From: JBEKJU01 sp050011095
GTDB taxonomy: Bacteria; Desulfobacterota; Syntrophorhabdia; Syntrophorhabdales; WCHB1-27
NCBI GenBank assembly: GCA_050011095.1
Contig: JBEKJU010000270.1
Span: 1 to 5,237, forward strand
Direction of reading: 5' to 3'
Length of the DNA: 5,237 nucleotides
Both the position numbers and the translations under genes were made by a program. Below, one piece after another: positions 4,309 through 5,237 of this stretch. Each line of letters begins with the position of its first letter. Within the stretch, counting starts at the first letter, position 1. Below the pieces are notes generated by a model, which saw nothing but the letters and a program-made list of their open reading frames with translations, ran no database searches and was not told the origin of the DNA.

Positions 4309-4599
4309 ATGGCGTCCTTTCAGAGACATTGTGAGGAAACTGAAAAAGCCTTGGGGAAAACCTACGGCGAAGTGCACCTGTGGCTGGATGAATTCTTCCT
4401 GGACAAAACACTCGGGGCGATGCACAGGCGGAAAAGGCACCACGAGCATGGTATTCAGGAGGTAATCAAACTCTTCGGAGAAGAGGCAGGCATAGCGGCA
4501 CGGATGCATATTCTCACCGACCTCAGAGAGCAGGGGTGGACGGAATCCTATATGCTTCCTAAGGATGAGAGAGAGTATGTAGAGATGGGGCTATTTTGA
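4309..4599 (+). CDS. Conserved-looking 96-residue protein with a HHExGI-type motif
   Basis: This is a soluble, mostly helical 96-residue protein with no signal or membrane segment. It is built like a small conserved hypothetical family: EVHLWLDEFF (21-30), HRRKRHHEHGIQEV (39-52), FGEEAGIAARMHILTDL (56-72), EQGWTE (74-79) and a C-terminal MLPKDEREYVEMGLF. The dense His44-His45-Glu46-His47 and a later His might bind a metal, but no known catalytic motif is present and I assign no function. The start has GGGGAG 7 bases upstream. It lies 111 bases ahead of the nucleotidyltransferase gene on the same strand, with a possible weak terminator between, so functional linkage is open. Confidence 0.85.
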   Translation: MASFQRHCEETEKALGKTYGEVHLWLDEFFLDKTLGAMHRRKRHHEHGIQEVIKLFGEEAGIAARMHILTDLREQGWTESYMLPKDEREYVEMGLF

Positions 4600-4628
4600 A
4601 ACGGTCCCGGTCCCCCTCCGCCGTTTTT
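4600..4628 (+). terminator. Possible terminator after the 96-residue gene
   Basis: AACGG pairs with CCGTT, enclosing a second short CGG/CCG stem, and the structure is followed by TTTTT just after the stop at 4599. The stem is interrupted by a 3-base bulge and the loop is C-rich, so efficiency is uncertain. Confidence 0.4.
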
Positions 4629-4684
4629 AGGGATCTTTTGAAATCCAGGACAGACGGGTGCGAAACGGGCTTGCGAGCAGGGGG

Positions 4685-4711
4685 ATGCTGGAAGAGCTTT
4701 TGAGGAGTTGA
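4685..4711 (+). other. Eight-codon mini-ORF overlapping the next start
   Basis: ATG at 4685 reads MLEELLRS and stops at a TGA that overlaps the ATG at 4711 (TGATG). An AGGGGG run abuts its ATG, closer than usual. It could couple translation to the nucleotidyltransferase gene, be the relic of a longer N-terminus lost by frameshift, or be chance. Confidence 0.25.
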
Positions 4712-5237
4712 TGCGGCTCGATTTTTCCATTGTCGATAACTTCGTCGCCGAATACAGCGCGAGCATGCATGACAAGACTCTGCTGCGTCACGACCGCTAT
4801 AACATCATGGTCCGGCTCAGGGACACACTGTGGGATGCCCTGAGGAACAGTGAGCGCTTCGAGTCCGAGTTTTCGAAGGTCCTTGAGACCATCCACGCCG
4901 CACGAGACTTTGACGCATTACGGAAATATCACCTCGCCTCGGTGGCGGGCATAAGGATCTATTTTGAAGAGGAACAGACGATCACCGATGTGCATGATCT
5001 CTTTCGTATTGTAAGAGACCGGCTGACAATACGGACCCTTACGCTCGTGGAGGAAGAGATGGCAGCCGTTGGCTTTGGGCCGGCGCCCTGCGCCTACTGC
5101 TGGATTGGTCTCGGCAGCGAGGGCAGGGACGAGCAGACGTTTGTGACCGATCAGGACAACATGCTCGTTTACAACGCAGGGCGAGAGGCCAGAATAACCG
5201 ATGACCTGAAGAAACGGTTTACCAAGCAGGGCGGACC
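4711..5237 (+). CDS. DUF294-type nucleotidyltransferase, N-terminal part (runs off window)
   Basis: The first 175 codons are present and the end is cut by the window. Residues 1-120 are helical (for example DKTLLRHDRYNIMVRLRDTL, FSKVLETIHAARDF). From 131 comes the nucleotidyltransferase signature WIGLGSEGRDEQTFVTDQDN, with Gly135-Ser136 and the metal-binding pair Asp147-X-Asp149, as in the putative nucleotidyltransferase family DUF294, related to the GlnD uridylyltransferase fold. Relatives often carry cyclic-nucleotide-binding or CBS domains in front; here those are absent, so the protein is either a short form or has lost its N-terminus. The substrate is unknown. The start is uncertain: GAGGAG is only 3 bases from the ATG at 4711, but the frame is closed by a TGA at 4639-4641 and the only other candidate is the TTG at 4708. 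Confidence 0.85.
   Translation, partial: MRLDFSIVDNFVAEYSASMHDKTLLRHDRYNIMVRLRDTLWDALRNSERFESEFSKVLETIHAARDFDALRKYHLASVAGIRIYFEEEQTITDVHDLFRIVRDRLTIRTLTLVEEEMAAVGFGPAPCAYCWIGLGSEGRDEQTFVTDQDNMLVYNAGREARITDDLKKRFTKQGG

Overview
The window looks like chromosomal DNA of an anaerobic bacterium, most likely a deltaproteobacterium-type (Desulfobacterota) sulfate reducer or syntroph. This is inferred from gene content: a PerR regulator, a flavin reductase-rubredoxin fusion protein of the kind found in strict anaerobes, and the remains of a GcvT/O-demethylase-like methyltransferase. No rRNA, tRNA, CRISPR array or intact mobile element is visible.

Layout. Positions 1-332 hold no gene I can support, only a long imperfect hairpin. 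From 2285 down to 333 on the minus strand lies the best-understood part: a sigma70-type promoter overlapped by a near-perfect PerR box, then perR (2249-1752), a flavin reductase-rubredoxin gene (1707-1003) and a secreted Cu/Zn superoxide dismutase gene sodC (875-333). Directly upstream of the perR promoter (2497-2288) is a decayed N-terminal fragment of a methyltransferase/O-demethylase-like gene. It keeps a perfect Shine-Dalgarno, but has ATA where the start should be and an in-frame TAG. Positions 2498-2730 carry a second promoter-like copy of the perR control sequence and a possible small frame-broken ORF. Then, on the minus strand, come an AT-rich lipoprotein gene (3263-2766) with its own terminator and, just upstream of it, a small unrecognised gene (3542-3306).

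From 3775 onward the coding strand switches to plus. Three short reading frames (3775-3924, 3917-4171, 4074-4283) follow one another in stepping frames and may be tiny genes or one decayed gene. They are followed by a convincing 96-residue protein (4309-4599) and by the first 175 codons of a DUF294-type nucleotidyltransferase that runs off the window (4711-5237).

How the genes work together. PerR, the rubredoxin fusion and SodC form a coherent oxygen-defence unit. SodC would remove superoxide outside the cytoplasm. The flavin reductase-rubredoxin protein would pass NAD(P)H electrons to an oxygen- or peroxide-reducing partner (flavodiiron protein or rubrerythrin, not in this window). PerR would derepress the set on peroxide exposure. 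The PerR box lies over the -10 region of its own promoter, and the promoter is so close to the ATG that perR mRNA should be leaderless. The right-hand plus-strand cluster has no assignable pathway beyond the nucleotidyltransferase fold.
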